A DNA stretch of 64,000 nucleotides, taken from the NCBI RefSeq assembly GCF_000633595.2, contig NZ_JIBU02000003.1:124001-188000 (forward strand). Reading direction: 5' to 3'. Every line of letters starts with the position of its first letter. The first letter of the stretch is position 1. The position numbers and the translations under genes were made by a program. The notes beneath the pieces are model-generated. The model was not told the origin of the DNA, made no database searches, and saw nothing but the letters and a program-made list of their open reading frames with translations. This document shows, one piece after another, positions 26,803 to 34,317 of this stretch. The DNA is from Clostridium drakei. Its GTDB lineage: Bacteria; Bacillota; Clostridia; Clostridiales; Clostridiaceae.

Positions 26803-27629
26803 CTTTTGAATATTGTGATCAAATGGTTAAAAAATTCGAAGAAGTTATAGAAAAACCAATACACAATAACTCTTCTGTTTATTATACAGGTGTAGATTTA
26901 GGAACTGCATGTGTAGTGCTAGCAGTTTTAGATGAAAACTATGAGCCTGTTGCAGGGGCATATAGATATGCTGATGTAGTTAGAGATGGCATGGTTGTGG
27001 ATTATATTGGAGCAGTAAAGCTTGTTAAAGAGCTTAAACAGGAGATTGAAGAAAAACTTAATATAGAACTTCTTTATGCTGCAGCAGCAATACCACCAGG
27101 AACAGACTCCTTAGATGGTGGAGCAATTAAAAATGTAGTTCAAGCTGCAGGTTTTGAATTGACAAACCTTTTAGATGAACCTACTGCTGCAAATGCTTTA
27201 CTTAAAATTGAAAATGGTGCAGTTGTAGATGTTGGTGGTGGAACAACTGGGATATCAGTGCTCAAAGATGGAAAAGTTATTTATGTTGTTGATGAACCTA
27301 CAGGTGGTACTCATTTTTCATTAGTTATTTCGGGTGCATATGGAATGGCTTTTAAAGAGGCAGATAAATTCAAAAGAGATAACAAGAATCATAAAGAAAT
27401 TTTACCAGTATTAAAACCGGTAGTTGAAAAAGTAGCATCAATTATTAATTATAATATTAAGAATTATGATGTTAAGGAAATTTCTTTAGTAGGTGGTACT
27501 TGTTGTTTAACAGGAATGGAAGAAATAATTGAAAAAAAGACAGGAGTTTATACACATAAACCTAAGAATCCTATGTTTGTGACACCACTTGGTATAGCCT
27601 TAAGCTGCACTCAAGATATTATTGAGTAA
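26784..27629 (+). CDS. eutJ: EutJ-like Hsp70/actin-fold ATPase
   Basis: A 281-residue protein of the EutJ family, with the actin-like ATPase phosphate loops YTGVDLGTACVV, VVDVGGGTTGISVL and the adenosine motif SLVGGTCCLTGM. EutJ is thought to be a chaperone or assembly ATPase in ethanolamine-type microcompartments; a direct role has not been firmly shown. ATG 26784 is chosen because AGGAGG lies 6 bases upstream, inside the end of the preceding gene. The frame begins further upstream without a ribosome site. Confidence 0.9.
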   Translation: MSEKNLTFEYCDQMVKKFEEVIEKPIHNNSSVYYTGVDLGTACVVLAVLDENYEPVAGAYRYADVVRDGMVVDYIGAVKLVKELKQEIEEKLNIELLYAAAAIPPGTDSLDGGAIKNVVQAAGFELTNLLDEPTAANALLKIENGAVVDVGGGTTGISVLKDGKVIYVVDEPTGGTHFSLVISGAYGMAFKEADKFKRDNKNHKEILPVLKPVVEKVASIINYNIKNYDVKEISLVGGTCCLTGMEEIIEKKTGVYTHKPKNPMFVTPLGIALSCTQDIIE

Positions 27630-27647
27630 TAAGGAGAGTGTTTAAAA

Positions 27648-27950
27648 GTGGATTTTAGAATAATAAAATCGCCTTCTGAAAGCACTAAAGACATTCTAAG
27701 AAGACGAATGGGTGGAAACTGTAAGACAGATTTAGATAACAGCGATGCAATAGGACTTGTTCAAGGTAAGCTTATTGATATGATTTATGCTGCGGATATT
27801 GCTGAAAAGGCTGTTGGAGTTACCGTTGAAGATATAAGAGGAACGTGTCCTCAACATATGGTTTTAATCGGAATTTTTGGTGACACAGCATCTGTACAAT
27901 CTGCATTGGATGAAATTAAATTTAAAATGAAAGAGGTAAAAGCAATATGA
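27648..27950 (+). CDS. Small BMC-domain shell protein of EutS-like order
   Basis: A 100-residue BMC protein starting at GTG 27648 behind AAGGAGAG. Its first 33 residues (RIIKSPSESTKDILRRRMG) sit where EutS has its permuted N-terminus. The core (AIGLVQGKLIDMIYAADIAEKAVGV, GDTASVQSALDEI) then aligns with the eutS-like protein. It lacks the C-terminal PRPH strand of ordinary hexamers, so I read it as a second permuted-type tile. A pore-region cysteine (RGTCPQHM) is notable, recalling metal or Fe-S sites in some shell proteins. The stop overlaps the next start (ATGA). Confidence 0.8.
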   Translation: MDFRIIKSPSESTKDILRRRMGGNCKTDLDNSDAIGLVQGKLIDMIYAADIAEKAVGVTVEDIRGTCPQHMVLIGIFGDTASVQSALDEIKFKMKEVKAI

Positions 27951-28210
27951 TAGCAGCAAGGCTTATTGATAATATATGGGCAACTAGGAAAGCAGACTCG
28001 CTTAATGGACTTAAATTTATGCTTGCAGAGGAAATCGGAGGAACAGATGCAGGAAGAAGATTTATTGTTGTGGATAACATTGGTGCAGGTATTGGAGACA
28101 GAGTCATAGTTAGTACTGGATCATCTGCACGAAGAATGTTAGGAAATGATGATATTCCTGTAGATGCAGTTGTTATTGGGATGATTGATGAAGATTGTAA
28201 TTTTGGATAA
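27947..28210 (+). CDS. eutN: EutN/CcmL-type pentameric vertex protein (BMC-P)
   Basis: An 87-residue protein that caps the twelve vertices of the shell. The family signature is clear: LIDNIWATRKADSLNGLKFMLA, then FIVVDNIGAGIGDRVIVSTGSSAR and VDAVVIGMID. It is the only pentamer gene in the window, so it must close the polyhedron. It is translationally coupled to the previous shell gene by a 4-base overlap. Confidence 0.95.
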   Translation: MIAARLIDNIWATRKADSLNGLKFMLAEEIGGTDAGRRFIVVDNIGAGIGDRVIVSTGSSARRMLGNDDIPVDAVVIGMIDEDCNFG

Positions 28211-28223
28211 GTTCAGAATCCAT

Positions 28224-28259
28224 AAGAGTTAGCAGTTTCTATGAAGCATAGGAAACTGC
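28224..28259 (+). other. Intercistronic hairpin before the PduS-like gene
   Basis: GCAGTTTCTAT and ATAGGAAACTGC (about 28231-28259) form an 8-bp stem extended by 3 bp across a bulged G. No T-run follows; it may stabilise or process the transcript. Confidence 0.45.
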
Positions 28260-28272
28260 AAGGGAGGTAGAA

Positions 28273-29601
28273 ATGAATCTTCTTGAAATGGTGAGAGAAG
28301 CCGGCGTTATTGGTGCAGGTGGTGCAGGGTTTCCGACACATGCAAAGTTAACATCAAAATCAGAATATATATTGCTTAATGGAGCTGAGTGTGAACCTTT
28401 GCTGAGAGTGGACCAGCAGCTCATGGAGTTGTTTCCAGATGAAATAATTAAAGGCTTTGAAGCAGTAGCAAAGTTTGTTGAAGCTAGAAAAGCGATTATA
28501 GGTATTAAAGGGAAGCACAAAAAAGTGATTTCAATTCTAAGAGAAAGAATTGAAGTACTGAAAGTAGGCGATTTCGTTGAAGTAAAAGAACTTCCAGATA
28601 TCTATCCAGCAGGTGATGAGCAGGTTTTAGTTTATGAACTTACAGGAAGGGTTGTCCCTGAAGCTGGCATTCCAATCCAGGTTGGATGCATAGTAGTAAA
28701 TTCAGAGACAGCATTAAATATTTACCATGCTTCCAGGGGAGAAGCAGTTACAGAAAAGTACATCACAGTTGCAGGAGATATTCCTAATAGTTTGACTGTA
28801 AAAGTAGCAATAGGAACACCTATTATAGATGTATTAAAGCTTAGTGGAATAGAAAATTTTGATAACTATGCAGTTATTGATGGAGGTCCTATGATGGGCC
28901 CTGTAATGAGTAGTATAGATGGCTACATTACAAAGAAAAATAAGGGATTTGTAATCCTTAAAAAAGATCACTTTCTTATTCGTAGAAAATCTATGAATAT
29001 AGAACAAGCAAAAAGAGTAAACAGAGCTTCTTGTGAACAGTGTCGTATGTGTACAGATATGTGTCCTCGTTATCTTATTGGACATGACATACAGCCCCAC
29101 AAGATGATGAGAGCTTTAAATTATAAATTAGAAGATATTGAAGGACAGAAAAGTGCACAACTATGTTGTCAATGTAATTTATGTGAATTGTTTTCATGTC
29201 CAGCGGGACTTTATCCTAAAGCTGCGAATCTCTACTTTAAAGGGAAATTAGCAGAAAAGAATATAAGGTATAAGCCAGTAAAGTCAGAGTTCACTGCAAG
29301 CAAAAATCGGGAGTATAGATTAGTTCCAAGTAAACGTCTTATAGTTAGATTGGGACTACGTGATTTCGACAAGTCTGCTCCTATGACAGAAGTTGCAATA
29401 AAACCTGAGCTAATACATATTGCAACAAGACAGCATGTAGGAGCGCCAGCAGCAGCAGTTGTTTCTGTTGGAGATCATGTGGAATTAGGACAGCTTATTG
29501 GAAAAATTCCTGAAGATAGTTTGGGAGCTGCAATTCATGCAAGTATTTCAGGAACAGTTGTAGAAAGCGAAAATGATTTTATCGCGATAAGGAGGGATTA
29601 A
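28273..29601 (+). CDS. pduS: PduS/RnfC-like flavin and iron-sulfur electron-transfer protein
   Basis: A 442-residue protein of the PduS/RnfC build. A glycine-rich nucleotide or FMN site (GAGGAGFPTHAKL and LLNGAECEPL) is followed by an SLBB-type domain. Two [4Fe-4S] motifs follow: CEQCRMCTDMCPR from residue 254 and CCQCNLCELFSCP near 298. A short barrel-sandwich tail (GQLIGKIPEDSLGAAIHASISG) ends the protein. PduS reduces corrinoids in the propanediol compartment. Here, with no B12 enzyme, it more likely moves electrons across or along the shell, perhaps for redox balance or for CutD. The neighbouring PduT-like shell protein supports an electron conduit. Confidence 0.88.
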   Translation: MNLLEMVREAGVIGAGGAGFPTHAKLTSKSEYILLNGAECEPLLRVDQQLMELFPDEIIKGFEAVAKFVEARKAIIGIKGKHKKVISILRERIEVLKVGDFVEVKELPDIYPAGDEQVLVYELTGRVVPEAGIPIQVGCIVVNSETALNIYHASRGEAVTEKYITVAGDIPNSLTVKVAIGTPIIDVLKLSGIENFDNYAVIDGGPMMGPVMSSIDGYITKKNKGFVILKKDHFLIRRKSMNIEQAKRVNRASCEQCRMCTDMCPRYLIGHDIQPHKMMRALNYKLEDIEGQKSAQLCCQCNLCELFSCPAGLYPKAANLYFKGKLAEKNIRYKPVKSEFTASKNREYRLVPSKRLIVRLGLRDFDKSAPMTEVAIKPELIHIATRQHVGAPAAAVVSVGDHVELGQLIGKIPEDSLGAAIHASISGTVVESENDFIAIRRD

Positions 29602-29602
29602 T

Positions 29603-30151
29603 ATGTCAAAAGCAATAGGTATGATTGAATTTACAAGTATTGCACGTGGCATATATGCAGCAGATCAAATGGTAAAAACCGCTGATGTGGAAATAGTAAC
29701 AGCTAGCTCTGTTTGCCCAGGTAAATATATAGCCATTGTTCAAGGTGATGTTGCAGCGGTTCAGGACTCAGTTGGTGTTGGGGAAAGTGTTGCAGAAGAA
29801 TTTTTAGTTGATTCTATCGTTATACCAAATGTTAGCCCTGAAGTATTCCCAGCAATAACAGGCACAACAATGCCAGATAGAATTCAGGCTCTTGGAATTA
29901 TAGAGTTTTTCTCCTTAGCAACAATGGTTATTGCTGCTGATGCAATTCTGAAAGCTGCTGAATTACAGCCTTTAGAACTTAGATTGGGGACAGGATTAGG
30001 TGGTAAGTCATTCTTCACTTTTACCGGAGATGTGGCTGCAGTCCAAACTGGCATTGAAGCTGGAAAGGCTGTTGCTAAGCAAAAAGGCATGTTGGTAAAT
30101 GCTGAAGTTATACCTTCAGTTTCTAACAGATTAGTGGAATCTTTATTCTAA
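29603..30151 (+). CDS. pduT: PduT-like tandem BMC-domain shell protein (BMC-T)
   Basis: A 182-residue protein with two BMC domains in tandem, forming trimers that look like hexamers. The first domain starts AIGMIEFTSIARG, the second ALGIIEFFSLATM. Cys38 in SVCPGKYI is at the place of the pore cysteine of PduT, where three copies hold a [4Fe-4S] cluster at the centre of the trimer. It starts one base after the PduS-like gene ends, and PduS and PduT are known partners, so an electron path through the shell is a reasonable reading. Confidence 0.92.
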   Translation: MSKAIGMIEFTSIARGIYAADQMVKTADVEIVTASSVCPGKYIAIVQGDVAAVQDSVGVGESVAEEFLVDSIVIPNVSPEVFPAITGTTMPDRIQALGIIEFFSLATMVIAADAILKAAELQPLELRLGTGLGGKSFFTFTGDVAAVQTGIEAGKAVAKQKGMLVNAEVIPSVSNRLVESLF

Positions 30152-30221
30152 TAGGTTAAGAACTTCTAGATTATGAAGGTATATTATAATGACTTCGTAA
30201 TAAATAAAAGGATGTGATAAA

Positions 30222-30905
30222 GTGAAAAAATTAATATCTACAAAAGATATTGAAGCATTAATACTAAAGGGAGAAAAGGTATTTTCTATAGATGGCAGTG
30301 AGATAATCACCCCATCAGCTCAAGATCTTGCAAAGAATAATGGAATAATATTTTCAACAGAAGCTCCTGAAGTTAAAGTGCAGCAGCCAGAAGTTAAAGT
30401 ACAACAACAAGAAGTTAAAAAGCCATTAAATGTAGAAGATATGGACTGCGAACAAATGCTTAATTTCTTTAAAGTAATGATGGACAAAGGACTTCTTCAA
30501 CAAATGCTTGAATGCTTAAAAGGCAAAAGTCTTCCATTCGAAGCTGATACTGATGATAGTGGGCTTAAGGTAGTTAGAGGAAGTTCAGTAAAAATGGATG
30601 TATTTGATACCGGAAATCCAGATAACAAAGTTTATTTCCAAGAGTTAGTAAGCAAAGATGAATCAAAAATGAGTGCTGGATTCTTAATCATTGAAAACTC
30701 AAAATTTGATTGGGAATTGACTTATGAAGAAATTGACTATGTTATTGAAGGAACTTTAACAGTAGAAATCAATGGAAAGACATATACAGCTCATGCTGGT
30801 GATGTATTATTTGTACCATCAGGTACTAAAGTAGTTTGGGGTTCACCAGATAAAGCTAGGGTATTTTATACAACATATCCAGCAAATTGGGCAGATCTTT
30901 TATAG
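30222..30905 (+). CDS. eutQ: EutQ-like cupin protein, probable acetate kinase
   Basis: A 227-residue protein starting at GTG. The N-terminal 45 residues (ISTKDIEALILKGEKVF and ITPSAQDLAKNNGI) resemble the EutQ lead. A linker with a repeated EVKVQQ element follows (residues 50-66). The C-terminal half is a cupin barrel with EEIDYVIEGTLTVEINGK and GDVLFVPSGTKVVW. EutQ of the ethanolamine system has acetate-kinase activity. Next to PduL this completes acetyl-phosphate to acetate plus ATP, though that activity is inferred here. It lies in the shell operon, 70 bases after the tandem shell gene. Confidence 0.88.
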   Translation: MKKLISTKDIEALILKGEKVFSIDGSEIITPSAQDLAKNNGIIFSTEAPEVKVQQPEVKVQQQEVKKPLNVEDMDCEQMLNFFKVMMDKGLLQQMLECLKGKSLPFEADTDDSGLKVVRGSSVKMDVFDTGNPDNKVYFQELVSKDESKMSAGFLIIENSKFDWELTYEEIDYVIEGTLTVEINGKTYTAHAGDVLFVPSGTKVVWGSPDKARVFYTTYPANWADLL

Positions 30906-30925
30906 AAGACTAGGAGGATAAACCT

Positions 30926-31582
30926 ATGCAATCGCTTGGTTTAATAGAAACAAAAGGATTACTTGCAGCTATTGAGGCAGCTGATACCATGGTGAAATCA
31001 GCAGATGTAAGTATTATTGAAAAAACTTATGTAGGTGGCGGTCTTGTTACAATTTCAATTACAGGTGATGTAGGCGCAGTAAAATCAGCTATAGAAGCTG
31101 GAGCAGCAGCTGTTAAAAAACTTGATGAACAAGCTTTAGTTTCAGAACATGTAATTCCACGTCCTCATGAAGAAGTGAAAAATATAATTGGGACTAATGA
31201 TCCTAAAGATGAATCAACTAATGTAGAGGATACAAATAAGGCAGAAGTTATAGAAACAAAATCTACAGAGAAATCAAAAGTTGTGGAAGAAGCAAATGAT
31301 TTAGAAAAAACTCAAGAGAATGCTGAGGAAAATGAAGATGCTTTAGACTTAGGTAAAATGCATAAGGTAAACCTAGAGAATCTGCACAAAGATGATATAG
31401 ATAAGTCAGTAAACCAAAGTGGTATAGAAAAAGCCATTTCTATACTATCTAAATTAACGGTTGTTAAGTTGAGAAATCTAGCTCGTGAATACAAAGATTT
31501 TGTAATCGCAGGCAGAGCAATTTCAAAGGCTAATAAAAATCTATTAATTAGTAAATTTAAGCTATATTATGAGAAAAAATAG
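30926..31582 (+). CDS. BMC-H shell protein with long acidic linker and C-terminal helical domain
   Basis: A 218-residue protein. Residues 1-92 are a normal BMC domain (LGLIETKGLLAAIEAADTM, GDVGAVKSAIEAGAAA, IPRPHEEV). Residues 95-160 are a low-complexity linker rich in Glu, Asp, Thr and Lys. The last 50 residues form a small basic helical domain (LTVVKLRNLAREYKDF, KANKNLLISKF) that looks like a Rho-N or SAP-like nucleic-acid or protein-binding module. EutK and PduK are other shell proteins with C-terminal extensions. The tail should face one side of the shell and could recruit cargo, nucleic acid or other compartments. Confidence 0.85.
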   Translation: MQSLGLIETKGLLAAIEAADTMVKSADVSIIEKTYVGGGLVTISITGDVGAVKSAIEAGAAAVKKLDEQALVSEHVIPRPHEEVKNIIGTNDPKDESTNVEDTNKAEVIETKSTEKSKVVEEANDLEKTQENAEENEDALDLGKMHKVNLENLHKDDIDKSVNQSGIEKAISILSKLTVVKLRNLAREYKDFVIAGRAISKANKNLLISKFKLYYEKK

Positions 31583-31616
31583 CTATTGTTAAAGCTAAGA
31601 GGGGAAGTATGAAATA

Positions 31617-33221
31617 ATGGAAAACTTTGATAAAGATTTACGCTCAATTCAAGAAGCTAGAAATCTTGCTAGACTTGGAAAAGTAGCAGCTAATAAAATT
31701 GCTGACTATACTGAAGAGCAAATCGATAAAATTTTACGCAATATGGTTAAAGTTGCAGAAGAATATGCTGTTTGTTTGGCACAGATGGCGGTTGAAGAAA
31801 CTGGTTTTGGTAAAGCTGAAGATAAAACTTTCAAAAATCATTTGGCATCTACTATACTATATAATTCAATAAAAGATATGAAAACTATAGGTATAGTTAA
31901 AGAAGATACGATAAACAAACTTATAGAGATTGCTGAGCCAGTTGGTTTAGTTATGGGTATAGTACCTTCAACAAATCCAACATCCACAGCTATTTTCAAA
32001 GCTATGATCTCAATTAAATCTCGTAATGCTATAGTATTCTCACCACATCCATCTGCTGCAAAATGTACAACTAAGGCAGTCAAATTAATGCATGATGCAG
32101 CTGTTGCAGCTGGCGCTCCAGAGAATATTATAAGTGCAGTAAGCATTCCAACAATTGGAGCTACAAATGAATTAATGAAATGTAAAGAAGTTTCTATAAT
32201 AATAGCTACAGGTGGTCCAGGAATGGTTAAGGCCGCTTACAGTTCAGGAAAACCAGCTCTTGGTGTTGGTGCAGGAAACTCTCCAGCATATATCGAAAGA
32301 ACTGCTGATGTAGAAAAAGCTGTTAAAAACATTATGGCAAGTAAAACATTCGATAACGGTACAATTTGTGCTTCAGAACAATCAATAATTTGTGAAGAAT
32401 GTAATCATGACAAAGTTGTTGAAGAATTCAAGAAACAAGGTGGATACTTCATGACAAAAGATGAAACTGATAAAGTTTGTCAATTGCTATTTAAAAATGG
32501 ACATGCTATGAATGCTAAGTTTGTTGGAAGAAGCCCACAAGTTATTGCTGATGCTGCAGGAATTGTAATTCCAGAAGGAACAAGAGTGCTTATAGGAAGA
32601 CAAAATGGAGTAGGAGAAGGAAACCCATTATCCTTCGAAAAACTTACAACAGTTCTCGGTTTCTACACAGTAAAAGATTGGCATGAAGCATGCGAATTAA
32701 GTATTGAATTACTTCAAAATGGAATTGGTCATACAATGAGTATTCATACTGAAGATAGAGATATAGTTATGAAGTTTGCTAGAAAACCAGCTTCACGTAT
32801 TCTTGTTAATACTGGTGGAACTCAAGGTGGAACAGGTGCAAGCACAGGTCTTAATCCTTCTTTCACTTTAGGTTGTGGTACATGGGGTGGAAGCTCAGTA
32901 TCTGAGAATGTTACTCCAGAGCATCTTATAAACATTAAGAGAGTTGCCTATGGTATAAAAGATTGTACAACATTAGCAATTGAGGATAAAACTTTCAGCT
33001 GTTGTACAAAAACTACTGAAAGCTGTAATGAAATTGAAAATGCATTTATGAATATGAGTCCAGATCAAATTGCAGCGGCAGCAGCAGCTTTAAATAAAGC
33101 TAATGAATGTGCTGAAACTGCTAGCACTAATAACACTTGTACTAACAATGAAAGTGCAAAAGATGAAGGGCTTTTAGATTTAGTTAACCAAATAGTTGCT
33201 GCTATTAAGGGGGCAAACTAA
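31617..33221 (+). CDS. cutF: CoA-acylating acetaldehyde dehydrogenase
   Basis: A 534-residue enzyme turning acetaldehyde, CoA and NAD into acetyl-CoA and NADH. The catalytic cysteine is present (Cys251 in NGTICASEQS), unlike in its paralogue before cutC. Other family segments are GIVPSTNPTSTAIFKAMISI and GAGNSPAYIERTADVE. After the catalytic domain a 90-residue tail includes several cysteines (SCCTKTTESC), an alanine-rich helix and, at the very end, GLLDLVNQIVAAIKGAN. That last piece is an amphipathic helix of the kind used to target cargo into microcompartments. The stop and the next start share one base. Confidence 0.92.
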   Translation: MENFDKDLRSIQEARNLARLGKVAANKIADYTEEQIDKILRNMVKVAEEYAVCLAQMAVEETGFGKAEDKTFKNHLASTILYNSIKDMKTIGIVKEDTINKLIEIAEPVGLVMGIVPSTNPTSTAIFKAMISIKSRNAIVFSPHPSAAKCTTKAVKLMHDAAVAAGAPENIISAVSIPTIGATNELMKCKEVSIIIATGGPGMVKAAYSSGKPALGVGAGNSPAYIERTADVEKAVKNIMASKTFDNGTICASEQSIICEECNHDKVVEEFKKQGGYFMTKDETDKVCQLLFKNGHAMNAKFVGRSPQVIADAAGIVIPEGTRVLIGRQNGVGEGNPLSFEKLTTVLGFYTVKDWHEACELSIELLQNGIGHTMSIHTEDRDIVMKFARKPASRILVNTGGTQGGTGASTGLNPSFTLGCGTWGGSSVSENVTPEHLINIKRVAYGIKDCTTLAIEDKTFSCCTKTTESCNEIENAFMNMSPDQIAAAAAALNKANECAETASTNNTCTNNESAKDEGLLDLVNQIVAAIKGAN

Positions 33222-33871
33222 TGGATAATTTTGAATCAGTATTAAAGCTTTTATTGGAAGCAGTTAAAGCTAATGAAAAAAAAGCTGTGGTTCAAGGAAA
33301 TTTATCTGAAATTCCAGTAGGTATTTCCAATAGACATGTACATCTTTCACAAAAGGATTTAGAGTGTTTATTTGGCAAAGACTATCAACTTGTGAAGCTT
33401 AAAGATCTATCTCAACCTGGACAATATGCGTGCAAAGAAGTTGTAACGCTTTGTGGACCAAAAGGTGCTATTGAGAAAGTTAGAATCCTTGGACCTGTAA
33501 GAAGTAAGACACAAGTTGAGGTATTAGCTGGAGACTGTGTTAAGCTTGGAGCAGTGCCACATGTAAGATTATCTGGAGATTTAAGCAGAACACCAGGAGT
33601 CACACTAGTTGGACCAAAAGGTTCTGTTCAAATTGAAGAAGGATTAGTAGTTGCACAAAGACACATCCACATGACACCTGAAGATGCTAAAAATTTAGGA
33701 GTTTGTGATGGAGATGTAGTATCGATAAAATTTGACGATTTAAGAGGTGGAGTATATAGTAATGTAGCTGTTAGAGCTAATGATACTTCAAGTCTTGAAT
33801 GTCATGTGGATATCGAAGAAGCTAATGCCATGAGTATTAATTCAAAATCAAAAATAACAATAGTAAAATAA
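33221..33871 (+). CDS. pduL: PduL-type phosphotransacylase
   Basis: A 216-residue zinc enzyme exchanging CoA for phosphate on acetyl-CoA, recycling CoA inside the compartment and yielding acetyl-phosphate. Two PduL half-domains are visible, with the metal-binding histidines in ISNRHVHLSQKD and AQRHIHMTPEDA. The first 20 residues (NFESVLKLLLEAVKAN) form an amphipathic helix, a typical N-terminal encapsulation peptide, followed by a short linker. It overlaps the aldehyde dehydrogenase gene by one base. Confidence 0.95.
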   Translation: MDNFESVLKLLLEAVKANEKKAVVQGNLSEIPVGISNRHVHLSQKDLECLFGKDYQLVKLKDLSQPGQYACKEVVTLCGPKGAIEKVRILGPVRSKTQVEVLAGDCVKLGAVPHVRLSGDLSRTPGVTLVGPKGSVQIEEGLVVAQRHIHMTPEDAKNLGVCDGDVVSIKFDDLRGGVYSNVAVRANDTSSLECHVDIEEANAMSINSKSKITIVK

Positions 33872-33941
33872 GAAAATTAATAAAAAGTTATAATTAAAAA
33901 TTAAAATATAAAAATAAATAATATTTTAGGAGGATTTTAAA

Positions 33942-34235
33942 ATGGTAAAATATGATGCATTGGGAATGATAGAAACTAAAGGATTAGTAGGAGCAGTAGA
34001 AGCAGCTGACGCTATGGTTAAAGCAGCAAACGTATATTTAATAGGTAAAGAATATGTTGGAGGTGGACTTGTAACTGTTATGGTTAGAGGAGATGTTGGA
34101 GCTGTTAAAGCTGCTACAGATGCTGGTGCTGCCGCAGCACAACGTGTTGGAGAATTAATATCAGTTCACGTTATCCCACGTCCACATTCAGAAGTTGAAG
34201 TTATTCTTCCATCAAATAAAGAAACTACAAAATAA
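33942..34235 (+). CDS. BMC-H microcompartment shell protein (major hexamer type)
   Basis: A 97-residue canonical hexameric tile with [20 protein letters not shown], the pore loop [28 protein letters not shown] and the closing [10 protein letters not shown]. Of the shell genes here it is closest to the PduA/EutM consensus. It has the best ribosome site (TAGGAGG) and stands last in the operon after a 70-base AT-rich gap, so it is a candidate for the main facet protein. A terminator follows. Confidence 0.95.
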   Translation: MVKYDALGMIETKGLVGAVEAADAMVKAANVYLIGKEYVGGGLVTVMVRGDVGAVKAATDAGAAAAQRVGELISVHVIPRPHSEVEVILPSNKETTK

Positions 34236-34259
34236 GATTTTATTAAAGGATACAATATA

Positions 34260-34300
34260 AAAAGAAGCTGTCTCATAGTAAGGGACAGTTTCTTTTTATA
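34260..34300 (+). terminator. Bidirectional terminator at the end of the cut operon
   Basis: AAAAGAAGCTGTC (34260-34272) pairs with GACAGTTTCTTTT (34284-34296), with a G-T pair and T-tract. The A-run on the left also serves the convergent ATPase gene. Confidence 0.9.
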
Positions 34301-34317
34301 TAAAAAATTCATATAAA

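Noticed and set aside
28231-28259. Terminator inside the cut operon before the PduS-like gene
   Set aside because: The stem has no T-run and the operon clearly continues with a good ribosome site.
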